Of a stretch of 64,000 nt of DNA, positions 11,027 through 21,612 are shown in pieces. The position numbers and the translations under genes are program-made. The notes under the pieces were generated by a model. The model was not told the DNA's origin and searched no databases. It was given only the letters and a program-made list of their open reading frames with translations. How positions within the stretch are numbered: the first letter of the stretch is position 1; every line of letters starts with the position of its first letter. Source of the stretch: Halichondria panicea (taxonomy: Eukaryota > Porifera > Demospongiae > Suberitida > Halichondriidae). The DNA lies in contig NC_087382.1 in NCBI RefSeq assembly GCF_963675165.1, positions 3,635,963 through 3,699,962 of the forward strand, read 5' to 3'.

Positions 11027-11640
11027 TGAAGTGATTACACATGCAGTGTGTCGGATTATACAAAATACTCATTAGAATAGATGTGTGTGCTAGCTAGCTG
11101 TAAAATAGCTATCCATTTTTAATTTAGTACTGCATGGACAATCGATTCCCATTAGAGACGTCATGATATGTTTCATTATTTCAGAAACCCATTGAGAGTT
11201 TCATGTACATAGTTTTAAGTTGATTATGACTGTTTATATTATCATTCATGACTGTTTAATTTTAACGATTCGCCTGCAAATGTTAGTTTACTCCTCTACA
11301 AGCATATCATAATTAATTATGGCCAGCAGGTTTATAATAATTATTTATAAATTTGTTCCTCCGCCACCATTACCAATTAATTATCTAATATATAGCAACA
11401 CTTCACTGTAACATAAATTTGCCAGGAAAAAGAATACTAGTACATGTACTGCAATTATTTATAGTCTCAAGTATTCAATAAACCTCAAGTCATGCCACCA
11501 AATTTAAAAAGGTGCCAACAATAGCAGCTATAATGCTATATAAGGTATCTCTGTTTCTGAGCAAAATTGGCGAAAATAAACTACAATAATTATCATGCTA
11601 ACTAACTCTACAGCCTACAAAGTCCAGTCTCTACAGACGG
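11027..11640. other. Convergent 3' intergenic region
   Basis: AT-rich sequence between the 3' ends of the ROCO-type gene and the minus-strand orphan gene. It contains AATAAA-like sequences near 11478 suitable for polyadenylation. No other gene is seen. Confidence 0.5.
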
Positions 11641-13054
11641 TTACCATGCCAACACGCTGTGTGCTAGCATGCCTAAAACATGTTTCAGTGTGAAATTGTT
11701 CTTTTCCACTCTCAACGGAATTTTGTAGTCCCACAGTTCCGATGCTGTAACCATGGGAATGGTTTCTATAACAACCACAGGGGATTGATATTCTTTCCAA
11801 TTCTGCGATGGTTGCCCGGAAATATCGATATTTGGGTCGTTATGACGAAAGTGCTCCTTAGGTCCAATGTAGTTAGTTTCTATTTCACGATCAGGTTGCT
11901 CTACACGAGGATATTGAGGGATAGTGGGGTTAAAATATCCGTGGTCGGAGGTCAAATTCCAATTATCTTGTCTATTAATTTTAGCGTTAACTCTTGTAGC
12001 ATTCGAAATGACGTCTTTGGTAGCTGCATCGATACGAGGGTTAAACTGATTATTTCGAGCCTGCTGCTCGTCAGGATGAATTAATAAAGAGACCAGAGGG
12101 TTAAATTGTTCCAGAGACGAAATAGCGTTTGAGTGGTTGTCAGGGGTCAAAAGTTCAGGCAATGTAAGAACAGCTGTTAGATTGAATAACAAAAACAGTC
12201 CAGGGTCCAAATATCCGTTGCTAAGCACGTTGCTAGGCACGTTGCTTGGTTCGTTTGATGTGATATTCAAGATCTCTGATTTGCGGGAAATTTCTTCAGT
12301 TTGAATTTTTGGATATTCATCAAAAATGGGGTGTCCAAAATCGTTCTTAGTTATAGATTTTAGTGAGGAATTTTCAGGAAGATTTTTCTTTGGATCGGAA
12401 CTCGAAAAAGTTTTCAGTAATGGCTTCAAATTTGACAGATCAGGTGGTAGCTTTGAGTGGTTGTTAAACGAAACAGGTGGGGTCGCTTGGGGGTCAAAAA
12501 TGGCCACGTTCGTAGAGAGTTCGTTGGAGAGGTCGTTTCCGAGAGACATCAGGGGACAAAGGTCGTTGCCAGGTGGTGTGGGGGTGGAGGCAAAGAGGGT
12601 AGCAACACACATCAGATAGAGCAGAGCACTTCCACAGGCAACCTGGAGTGTGGGAGTTATTGTGATGATCTTTACCACACAAACAAAAATGCTAACAGCT
12701 AAGTCAAAATTATTTTGTAGGTATGATGATCTTTACTCGAATAAATCAAGTATGATGGTCGAATAAATCAAAGTATGGACGGGTATTTTTGAGGGTATAA
12801 ACTTTCGCAGATTTAATATAATTTTCACCGGAATAGCAGCCTTGTTGCAGCATGCAATATTAGATTCGCGGGTGCATGCTTAATCGGTGAAAACCACAAA
12901 CATAAAATTAATTATACCCTCGAAATATCCCGTTATACGGTAATTACGGCCAAAATATGGTTATGTAACATTGCGATGGAAACACATTATTTTTTATGGT
13001 ATGTACGTAGCTTCGTTACTATACCTTAGCAGTGGTCTTGGAGGTGGTGGCCAT
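11641..13054 (-). CDS. Orphan secreted protein, two exons, copy A (352 aa)
   Basis: The large exon (11641-12669) is open to its stop but has no ATG upstream of its hydrophobic part. A 30-base coding exon at 13025-13054 supplies an ATG in good context (AACATGG) and joins in phase 0 through GTATAG...TAAAG. The result starts MATTSKTTAK, then a hydrophobic stretch (about residues 11-35, VACGSALLYLMCVATLFAS) that fits a signal peptide or signal anchor. The rest is rich in Asn, Ser, Pro and Leu, with several N-glycosylation sequons and a short EPSNVPSNVLSNG repeat. There are few Cys and no known domain. It is convergent with the ROCO-type gene. Both copies keep the full frame with three amino-acid changes. 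Function unknown; the short first exon is a prediction. Confidence 0.6.
12774..12942. mobile_element. TIR element (TACCGTATAACGGG family) in the orphan-gene intron, copy A
   Basis: The left end TATGGACGGGTATTTTTGAG and the inverse of the right end (TACCGTATAACGGGATATTT) form imperfect terminal inverted repeats of about 30 bp, followed inside by GGGTATAA on both sides. There is no ORF. The same termini recur near 18587-18794, 43463, 51187 and 51832. Confidence 0.6.
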
Positions 13055-15640
13055 GTTATCTGACGCCCCCCACACAGCGCAAAGGTCAGTGTACGAGAAC
13101 CACCCCCTCTGACACGCCTCGTTAAGTGCAACTCTGTGAGTGGGCGGGACAAATAGCAATGGTAGCAATAAATTTAATACAGAATAATTGTTACCTACTT
13201 CACTTCTCACACACCACCCACACACTCCACACACACCACCCACACCCACACACACGTACCTCCCTTCCACACTTCTGACAAACTGGTAATACTCATCCAT
13301 AGATACGAACAGCCTCCAATCCTGCACGATAAAACAACAGCAGATCACATGACACAAGCTCGCATACCCATTGGTCCATCAAACTACAAGTGCAACTTAT
13401 GACAAGCCATATACATGTAGATCATTCTCTTTCTATGCTTTTAGAAAATCAAAACATAAATTTTTTGAATTTGATACTAAAGTTATGGCTGTTCAACTAC
13501 CCCCTGCCCCTCCCCCTCTTCCAGCTGCCATAACTCGAATTCCGTGGATCCAATTTCAACGATTTTATGGAAAGAGACCTTTCAAATAGTGTCCTCAAAA
13601 TTCATATTTGAGAGATAAAAATATTCGCCAATTTGGCCGTACCATGGTCCAAGGCCAAAAAATGACAAATTATGGCTCCGATGAAATTTTGGATTTAGAA
13701 AGGTCTCTTTCTTAGCTTTCAGAAAATCATAACATATTTGAAATTGGATCAACGGTACTCAAGTTATGGCAGCTGGAAGATTACACCCCCCCCCCCCCCC
13801 CTCCGCTTATCATCTCTTTTTCTCTGTACACTCTAATGTGAAATTCATTTGATGTACTTATTGAATTAGTATTTGTAAAGATGATCATGTCATAATAACG
13901 AATGTTTCACATTTCTCTCCCAGATGCACGCATGCTATTGCTAAGTAACAGCGCTAGTTATAGTGATAAAAGATTAAGAATTAGAGACCACACAAAGAAA
14001 AGAATTCAATGAAAGAATATAGCAAAATGTTAATAATTGGGTAGTTTATTTTACACATCTGCCGTACACGTACGTGTTGCCAGGCAACAATCCCACTGTG
14101 GAAATCAGTATAATAATTTGCAACATGTTTTCAAACAAACGTCAACATAACGAAAGGATTTCACACATTAAAAATGTGATTTGAATATTTGAATTGAGAG
14201 GAATATGAAGTTATGCGCAAGGCTTAAGGCAAAAACACGGAAATAACAAGTCATAAATAGTAATAATGATCAAAGAAAACGCATTTTATTGATCCTTGAG
14301 CAGCCGTATATGTAGCAGTCTACACACACACACACACAACGCATTGATTTTCTACATAAAAGCTTAAAAAAGCAAGCAAAAGCCAAGAAGCTTGAACTTG
14401 CAAGGACACGCACACACACACACACACACTACCGTATGCGCACACAGAAGCATAACAACACAAGCTCCAGTATAAACGTATCGCATGTCCTGTACATGTA
14501 TTTAGCTTCAGATAGAGAATGAACCACCACGACTGAATAAAGAATTTTTCTTAATGGGTAAGAATGCCACAATAAAATAAATACAGGAGTGTTGTGATAG
14601 CATGCATTACCGTGGCGACACTACAAGTGAATGGGCCACCCTCAATGTGTACGTACTGATGATACAAACACGGAGATCACAAGACTTGCGTACAAGCAAC
14701 AATAGTTAGTTGATATAGAAGTTTTTGGTCATGCAATAAACAAACAATGGATCTATTATGGCAACAAGTTTAAATGGCGGACATGCCTCTCCTAACTTAG
14801 ATGTAGTTTACCTGAACTAAGATCCGGTTATGGCGAACTTCTTTTATATAATTATTGTACTAGTTTGGAAGTTCTGAAGTAAGAAATAAATTTTGCAGTG
14901 CTCTGAGGGAAGTCTATCAAATGAGGTCAGAAAGGAGGACAAATTAGGCGCTTAGTTTGATACGGTGGCCCAGCATTAATTTGCCGAAATAGTAAGTCTA
15001 TAATAGTCCTAGTATGGCTTCATGCATGCACTGTGCACACATGCACATGTCTGCTATTACACTGAGACAACACATGTCGTATATCGGGTTTCGAACGTGA
15101 GGTTAATTGATTGCGAATGACACTGTACAAGCATTGATTGATTGCATTTCTAACTATTGTCATGAATTGCATGTAAAGCATGGGAAATTGCATGCTCACT
15201 CTTTGCGAGTCTTTCCCTTGTGATTTATGCGAAAAGTCGTAATTTGAGTAATTTAAGAACCACACAATGGAAACACGATATATACAATACTACACTGAAA
15301 CAACCAACACACACACCTTCTAAATGACAAACAACGACAGGTTAGTGTTACAGTATAGTCTGCCCCCACTCCACCCTGCCGTGTATTGCCTGGGGCTATC
15401 TGAGCATGCACCAACTATACACATGATCGCACAACACAACACAGCCGATACTGACAACAAAACCAGATTACATTTCATCAAATTTGGGCCTACTTATAAT
15501 AATAGGCTCTAACAAGACCGTGTATAGACAGTATCATTGTACCGGTACTATTCCAATTAAAGGAGGAGCTATTAAATTTCAGAGACACACCATATTTGAG
15601 GGCAAATACATGAACCCTACCTAGCATGTGCAAAAAAGTA
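13055..15640. other. Noncoding DNA, copy A
   Basis: No gene is supported. It holds CA-rich tracts near 13208-13258, 14322-14340 and 14409-14430, a C homopolymer at 13787-13802, and an imperfect inverted region at about 13430-13770, where AAAGAGACCTTTC at 13571 is answered by GAAAGGTCTCTTT at 13699, probably an old foldback element. Two exon-like stretches on the minus strand (about 13055-13136 and 13263-13327) could be 5' exons of the orphan gene, but this is not secure. Confidence 0.45.
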
Positions 15641-15712
15641 TAGCAGAGAATGGTTTCGATCCATCGACCTCTGGGTTATGGGCCCAGCACGCTTCCACTG
15701 CGCCACTCTGCT
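15641..15712 (-). tRNA. Initiator tRNA-Met (CAT), copy A
   Basis: Read on the minus strand, the 72 bases start AGCAGAGTGGCGCAG and contain the CAT anticodon in GGGCCCATAACCC and the T arm GGATCGAAACC. The acceptor arms AGCAGAG and CTCTGCT pair perfectly. The A1-U72 pair, three G-C pairs in the anticodon stem and the GATCGAAAC T loop are hallmarks of the eukaryotic initiator tRNA. It matches the vertebrate initiator almost throughout. No intron. Confidence 0.95.
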
Positions 15713-15994
15713 ACATGAGTATACATGTCGGAGATAGGGAGAGCTAAGTGCGATCAAACCTAGTGAACTACGAATGTGCAGAATTTGACCTCTTGTTACA
15801 GTTGGGAAGGAGTATAATACATGTTTGAACACAAACAACAACTTCCTAGAAAATTGAAATCCAATCGCCACATTCTCCCAACAATGGCAGTAGAGACATG
15901 GCTCTCAGTATACCAATAACATTGCAACGTATGTACGTGTATGGAGATCAGTGATGCCTGTCTGTTGTGGTGTCCTATAAGCAGGAATGGCCCA

Positions 15995-16222
15995 AGTCTC
16001 TCCATGGAATGTGTTTGGACCTGTGTTAGCAGGCCACCCTCTATAATACAGCCAGGTTAATGGGCCTCAAAGTCTCTCCATGGAATGTGTTTGGACCTGT
16101 GTTAGCAGGCCACCCTCTATAATACAGCCAGGTTAATGGGCCCCAAAGTCTCTCCATAGCATGTGTTTGGACCTGTGTTAGTAGGCCACCCTCTATAATG
16201 CAGCCACTGTTGGTCTACCCAA
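15995..16222. repeat. 76-bp tandem repeat, three units
   Basis: Units starting AGTCTCTCCATGGAATGTG begin at 15995, 16071 and 16147. The last is slightly diverged (CATAGCATG). Copy B has a single unit near 36490. Related sequence flanks the element at 18587-18794. Confidence 0.85.
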
Positions 16223-16796
16223 GGAGCTACCACTATGACATTACTACAGTTGGCCTAAAACTACGAGAGGTACTTAAGAGGTCATGACCAGAAATATGCA
16301 GAATGATTGAATCATCACTATAGCTATACATACAATAATGAACGGATGTGGAAGTAAATATCGGGACAACCTCCACACGTAATGTTGATTCAAGAATGGA
16401 CGGTATTTAGCTCCCAGCTGCACTAATAATGACGTTCAGCATGTACTACGGTCGTATAATAATTATTATTATCATGATTATTGAGAATGTGAGTGAAACA
16501 TACCAGAAGATGCCCACTTGCGTAGGTAGCTAAAAGGTCACCGTAATTGACCTTACGAATCAGATAGGCTACTCAAAAACATGTCAAAAATATTTAAGAA
16601 ATGTTCGCCCTCCCCCCCCACACACACCCACACGCGCAGAGCAAATTATGATAATTACGCACAATGGCATGTATGCATGTATGCATGTTATAAAATTATA
16701 TCTATAGTTTAAATATCATGGGTAGTTGTACTAATAGCGTAAATCAGTGGCCTCAATAGTGGACCTAGTGTGTGTGTGTGTGTGTGTAATGGTGTA

Positions 16797-16940
16797 TGAA
16801 ATTGGCCGATAGCAGCCTCGTTAAAGGTTATGGATAATGATGATAGCATCATCGATAGCAGCCTCGTTAAAGGTTATGGATAATGATGCTATATCATCAT
16901 TATCCATAACCTTTAACGAGGCTGCTATCGGCCAATTTCA
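16797..16940. repeat. Foldback element with one arm duplicated, copy A
   Basis: TGAAATTGGCCGATAGCAGC at 16797 is the inverse of the right end at 16921-16940. The arms run for about 45 bases. In copy A the left arm's inner part is repeated in tandem (units at 16807 and 16853, spacing 46). Copy B has the plain 98-bp hairpin. RNA from this stretch would fold into a near-perfect stem. Confidence 0.8.
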
Positions 16941-18586
16941 ATTATCACAATGAACTGTATAATTGGACAATTGGTGAATGAGCCTTTTGAAATTTGAACT
17001 GACTTAGCGGTTTTTAATTTGGTGTCTCAAGCGTCTATACTACAGCAATGACATTGTGTCCACTGGAAAACTTTAATTTGGCCAAATATCTCCAAATCGT
17101 CAAATTTTTCGTTCAAGAGTGGAAATGGTAAAAGATTATGACGGGTCATTATGTAATGTAAAATTAGTATTAAAATGGAGTAATTGATTGGACCATCTGA
17201 AAAAATTCCCACTGAAAAATATATCGTATTTTGAACGAGTTGCTATGGAAACAAGAACATAATTAGCACATGGACTACATGGACACGGAGATTATCGTGA
17301 ATATCTAATTACACGCAATTAACGAAAACAAAATATGAAAATGTGGGAAAACATTCGACATACAAATTGCTCAACTATAAATGGAAGTCAACAAAGAAAC
17401 AAGAGATGGGAAAAGGAATAATTTCAACGATCATATTTCAGTCCTTAAGATCATGGGGTTTTAATGAAGTATTTTGATTGGACGACTACAAAACCACACA
17501 CCTGTCGCCAGAGTGGCTACACACAGGAACGTATATTACTCATTAATAACATTCACAGCACGTACAGATAATTAAATCAATCAATTCTCTAACATTTTTG
17601 AGTGTAGTCTAGTTATTGTCCATCAGACTTTATGGCAGTACACCTCCGAGGCCAAAGACGAACAAATTAATTTGAATGTAGTTGACAATAACTGTTATAA
17701 TAGCCACTGGAATGAAAACTGCCTGCTACCTAAGCTATCTCACCTTGGATATAACTAGCTAACAGTCTCATAAACTATTGAAAAGAAAAGCTTGTCCGTA
17801 TACAGCATGTAGCCAGTGCTAAGCTTCTAGCTCTACGCTGCTAACTTGTCCATGTCCAAGCAGTGAGCCCCACCCTTCCTCCAGCCTTCCTGGTGTTTAA
17901 CAAGCCCCACCCATCTGTTCTGCCCTTGTCAACAAGTGTCTATATCTAGTATAAAATTAGTGCGCCCTCAACGCTTTTTGTTGATGTTGCAAAGATTCGC
18001 CAAAACCCTGTTGTTAAACCCCACCCAGTTGGTACGATACAGACCCTTACGTGAGGTACATTACAGCATAAAATAATCATACGCACTCTAGTTACGCTTG
18101 AGTAAATGACACTTAATTCACAATAATTGTTTTTTAATTGGAGAATTAATAAATTGCGTGTTTAGGCAATTCCTGTAGTTTACAGAATCTATGACACGTA
18201 ATGTACATCGTACTTCCCTAAAAATTAATTGCTGACTGTACCCCCCTCCACACACACACCCACCCACTCACACCACACACACACACACACACACACACAA
18301 CACCACCACCCACACACCCACACACACACACACACACACAATCATGGTTCACTGCAACACAAAGTGAAAGTCCGCTGAAATCATATAAACAAGACAAACA
18401 TGCAGAGTGCATTCTCAGACTAACAACAATAGTCTAATAGGATCAGCAATTAGCCAGTCTGGACAATGGACCACCACCTTACAACACACACCTTGATGAG
18501 GTAATAGCATATCAGTACACAACTGCCCACGCTACAGTATTAGCAGGCCACCCTCTGGAATACAGCCAGGTTAATGGGCCCCAAAG
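16941..18586. other. Noncoding DNA, copy A
   Basis: AT-rich sequence with a compound CA tract at about 18247-18340. I see no gene. It is well conserved in copy B. Confidence 0.5.
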
Positions 18587-18794
18587 TACTATAGAAGGTA
18601 ATTTTCGTGGGGTAAAATATTCGTGGTTTTCGTGGTTGAAGCACTGACCACAAATATTTTACCCACGAATGAAGCGACCTTGTCTACCTTTACCTGCAGT
18701 GCAAACAGCAACCACGAAAATATTATCCACGAAATGACTAAATACTGCTCAACCACGAATATTTTATCCCCCGAAAATTACCCGCTATACGGTA
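18587..18794. mobile_element. 208-bp TIR element (TACCGTATAGCGGG family), copy A
   Basis: The left end TACTATAGAAGGTAATTTTC and the inverse of the right end TACCGTATAGCGGGTAATTT form inverted repeats of about 40 bp, continuing into ATAAAATATTCGTGGTT on both sides. It interrupts a sequence related to the 76-bp unit (left part ends CCCCAAAG, right part resumes TCCATAGCATGTG). No ORF. Confidence 0.7.
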
Positions 18795-19220
18795 TCCATA
18801 GCATGTGTTCGGACCTGTGTTAGCAGGCCACCCTCTTATATCAATATCAGCATTAACTCACAATTGCTTGCAAGAATCTGATTTCCAAGTGATCCAGTCG
18901 ATTGCGTGGGGTGGAGCCTGTGTGTGGGCGAATACATCAAAGGGAATAAACCACACCCACTACAACACATCAAAGTGAGTGTGCTAAAGCTAGCTATGTA
19001 CAAGAGTGCTGTGATGTGATTGAGAGTGAAAATTAACAAAATAAACAAAATAACAATAATTATTATAAACATCAGACGCTTCATCTCGTCATGTACACAT
19101 TAACGAACCGATGGTGGAAAAATCCGTGTTAGTGAGAGCTTCCATTTCCCCTTCATCGTTGAGGAACTTTGATGCCACCAGCTGCGAGGAAAATAGATGG
19201 TTACTTAGTGACCACACACA

Positions 19221-19269
19221 CGTTAGAATGAAGATCTAAAGGTCCCTGGTTCGATCCCGGGTTTCGGCA
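19221..19269 (+). pseudogene. 3' half of tRNA-Phe (GAA), copy A
   Basis: CGTTAGAATGAAGATCTAAA and the following T arm CTGGTTCGATCCCGG and GTTTCGGCA match the anticodon arm, T arm and 3' acceptor strand of eukaryotic tRNA-Phe, followed by a T run typical of Pol III termination. The expected 5' half is missing; a CA-rich stretch stands there. A truncated tRNA gene, not a working one. Confidence 0.85.
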
Positions 19270-19639
19270 TTTTTTATATCTCTGGGTTGACACGCACGCA
19301 CGCACACGCACACGCACATGCACACACACACACACACACTAAAACAGGACACAAACAGTCTACCTAGATAATATGATCAACCTTACAGCACACACAGCGA
19401 TTAGTAACAGACACACAGACATAACTGAGCAAGTTTATTGTTTTTATTAGCACTTGCCAAGACAATAGCTAAGGTTACCAAAGGTTAGGCTCGCTACTGT
19501 TTCAGACTCCACACACAGATTGGAATGTACCCCCCCCTCTAGAAACATTGACATCACTAATTAGTACGCTACCATGTAGGAGGTTGCATCATCAGCACTA
19601 CGGTAAACAATATTGGTCATTCATTACCCAGGGCAATGC

Positions 19640-19740
19640 GTGTAGGGATGTGCCTCCACTGGTCAGTGGTGGTGGTGGTTGGTACTAACCACCTCTAGAC
19701 ACAATCAACCACCTCCTAGGCAAGTTTACCACATATTAAG
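19640..19740. repeat. Dispersed repeat, GGTGGTTGGTACTAACCACC type, copy A
   Basis: This stretch (TGTGCCTCCACTGGTCAGTGG, then GGTTGGTACTAACCACCTC and AACCACCTC...TAGGC) recurs at about 39945-40030, 41640-41715, 53765-53870 and 58125-58205. It has a GGTGGT/ACCACC dyad. Family unknown. Confidence 0.6.
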
Positions 19741-20239
19741 CTATAAAAATGCTGAATTGAGATTGAGGTTTGAAAATAGCACTTCGAATATTCCAGGCAC
19801 ACACATCCAGCTGCCCATTTTAAGTGATTGAGAATGCCGATAAAAATACACACATAAGACTGTGATTGTGTGTATCCATCTATTGTGTACAACGTGTGTA
19901 TAAGTAACCACATCCATTTCCCACGTTACATCTTTACTTACTTAAGTTGCTCCACAAGACCATTACAACAGTGAAGCCTTATTATTAATTGGTTAATTTG
20001 CAGCAGTAACGAACGTGTCAGCTCATTTAACGCTGAACATACCTCGTCAGTCAGTCAGTGGAGTGATAGTCACTACAAACATTCCTAAAATGTACTGTGT
20101 CTCATGACATGGGGAAATATTAGCAAGTGTTAAAAGCACAGCCTTCAACAAACAATGACCTCATCTAAACACTGTACCCATCCAAACACTGTACTCATCC
20201 AAACACGGTACTCATGCAAACACGGTACCTACCTACTGG

Positions 20240-20720
20240 TGGAGCCCACTTTAATGGCCACTCATGAAGAGAGGCTAACTGCGATACCAAGGCCAGGTCC
20301 ATAATCAACAGTTTGTGTACAAAACAACCCCTCAACAAAGGTCACCTCTGTATAAAGGCCAACACATTGTTCCCAAAGGTGTTCGTTATAGAGGTACTAT
20401 GTATGTTTACTTTGACTGCTCGTAACTTGAGTCGGGAAGATCCGATTTCAGAAATAAAAAATGCATTCTGTAGCTCTAAGGGAGGTCTATCTAATTATGG
20501 GTTTAACTTGAGGCTTTTAATCGGGCCCAAATTTGCTGACACAGCACAGGTGTATCGTCTTCAAATTTTAGCCGATTTTTTGCTAGCTAACTGGCCATAA
20601 TTTAAGTTTGGAAGGTTCGCTTCTAGAAAGAGAAGATGTATTATGTAGCTCTAAGGGAGATCTATCTAATGGTGTGTTTAGATCCATGATTGCTAATTGA
20701 CCAAAATAAATACATCCCTT
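20240..20720. repeat. Dispersed repeats, copy A
   Basis: Two repeat types adjoin. The first (20240-20400) has GTGGAGCCCACTTTAATGG ... CACCTCTGTATAAAGGCCAA ... GTTATAGAGGTACTATG, with a relative at 63229-63370. The second has two diverged units with TGTAGCTCTAAGGGAGGTCT (about 20405-20520 and 20595-20700), also seen near 3475-3570 inside an RBR intron. Confidence 0.6.
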
Positions 20721-21612
20721 CCACTAAATTAGGCTATCAATTAAAACACACATTACCAGCATGTACACAAACATTCGCTCGTTAACTGGCTAATCATCAC
20801 AAGACAATTGCTCATCAAATACCAGCTAGGAAAACAAGTTGTAAAGGCTTCACATTTCCCAGAGCTACTGTAATTGAACTGCGAAGGTTTCTTAGCAATG
20901 AGGGGACTATGAATTTTAGAATAATGTGCAGCGTCAATAGATACTTGTTAAGCAAGTTAGTGCTGACAATGCCAATAACATGATACACTCAGCATGAACA
21001 CTAGAGTAGAGGTACACACATTCATCTTGCAAACATAGTATTGTAATGAAGGGCCTCTCTTCCAATCAACAGTCCAGTAGACTACACACATGATGACTAG
21101 AGCTAGTACCAATACACCAACTAGATACGTGTGTTAAAACTATATTCCAGCATCTAGACCAGTATAATTATAGTAAACTGACTTTGTTAGATAGCTTGGG
21201 ACTCCAAAATCTGAGCAGCTTGGTGAGCAGCACTGTTCCTAAGACAAGACAAGACACAGGAGGTTCCAGTTGATCACAACACTCTCCATGGCAGTAAGAA
21301 TGAAGGGATATTCCCTAACAGTAGTTCTACACTGCACTTACAGGTAGGGTTTTTCCCTATGCAATGTGGCCACCATTGATTGTTGTGCCACTGTCTAGTC
21401 TACGTCTGTTTCCAAGAGCTCTCTCACTATCTGCAGTCCAAGTTATGCCAAAAGAAAGAAAAAGAAAGGTTCTACTTTAATAGAAATCTAGTGTAGAACT
21501 TACTTTGATAGCCTGTTGCTAGCTAGCTGTAGAGATGTATTTGTTTATATATCTACCTATATAGCTACTGAGTACTGTGCTATTTTACCTCATACCAACA
21601 CCCACATAACCA

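Larger units (their letters stand above)
1..21105. repeat. Tandem segmental duplication, copy A
   Basis: The sequence from base 1 recurs from 21209 in the same order and orientation, covering every gene and most noncoding elements. The offset drifts from 21208 at the left edge to 20534 at the GTPase exon, 20492 at the orphan gene and 20330 near 18600, so indels separate the copies. Copy A is already homologous at base 1, so its true left edge may lie outside the window. Similarity fades near 21105, where copy B instead carries an expanded local repeat. Copy-specific lesions argue against a simple identical-sequence misjoin, but two uncollapsed haplotypes placed in series remain possible. Confidence 0.95.

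Noticed and set aside
11680-12084. 134-codon plus-strand frame opposite the orphan gene
   Set aside because: It overlaps the signal-bearing minus-strand exon and lacks any domain or start context. Treated as a shadow.
13263-13327. Minus-strand exon-like block DWRLFVSMDEYYQFV
   Set aside because: Splice signals look possible and it could be a 5' exon of the orphan gene, but the ATG in the next block is a better start and I cannot choose without transcripts.
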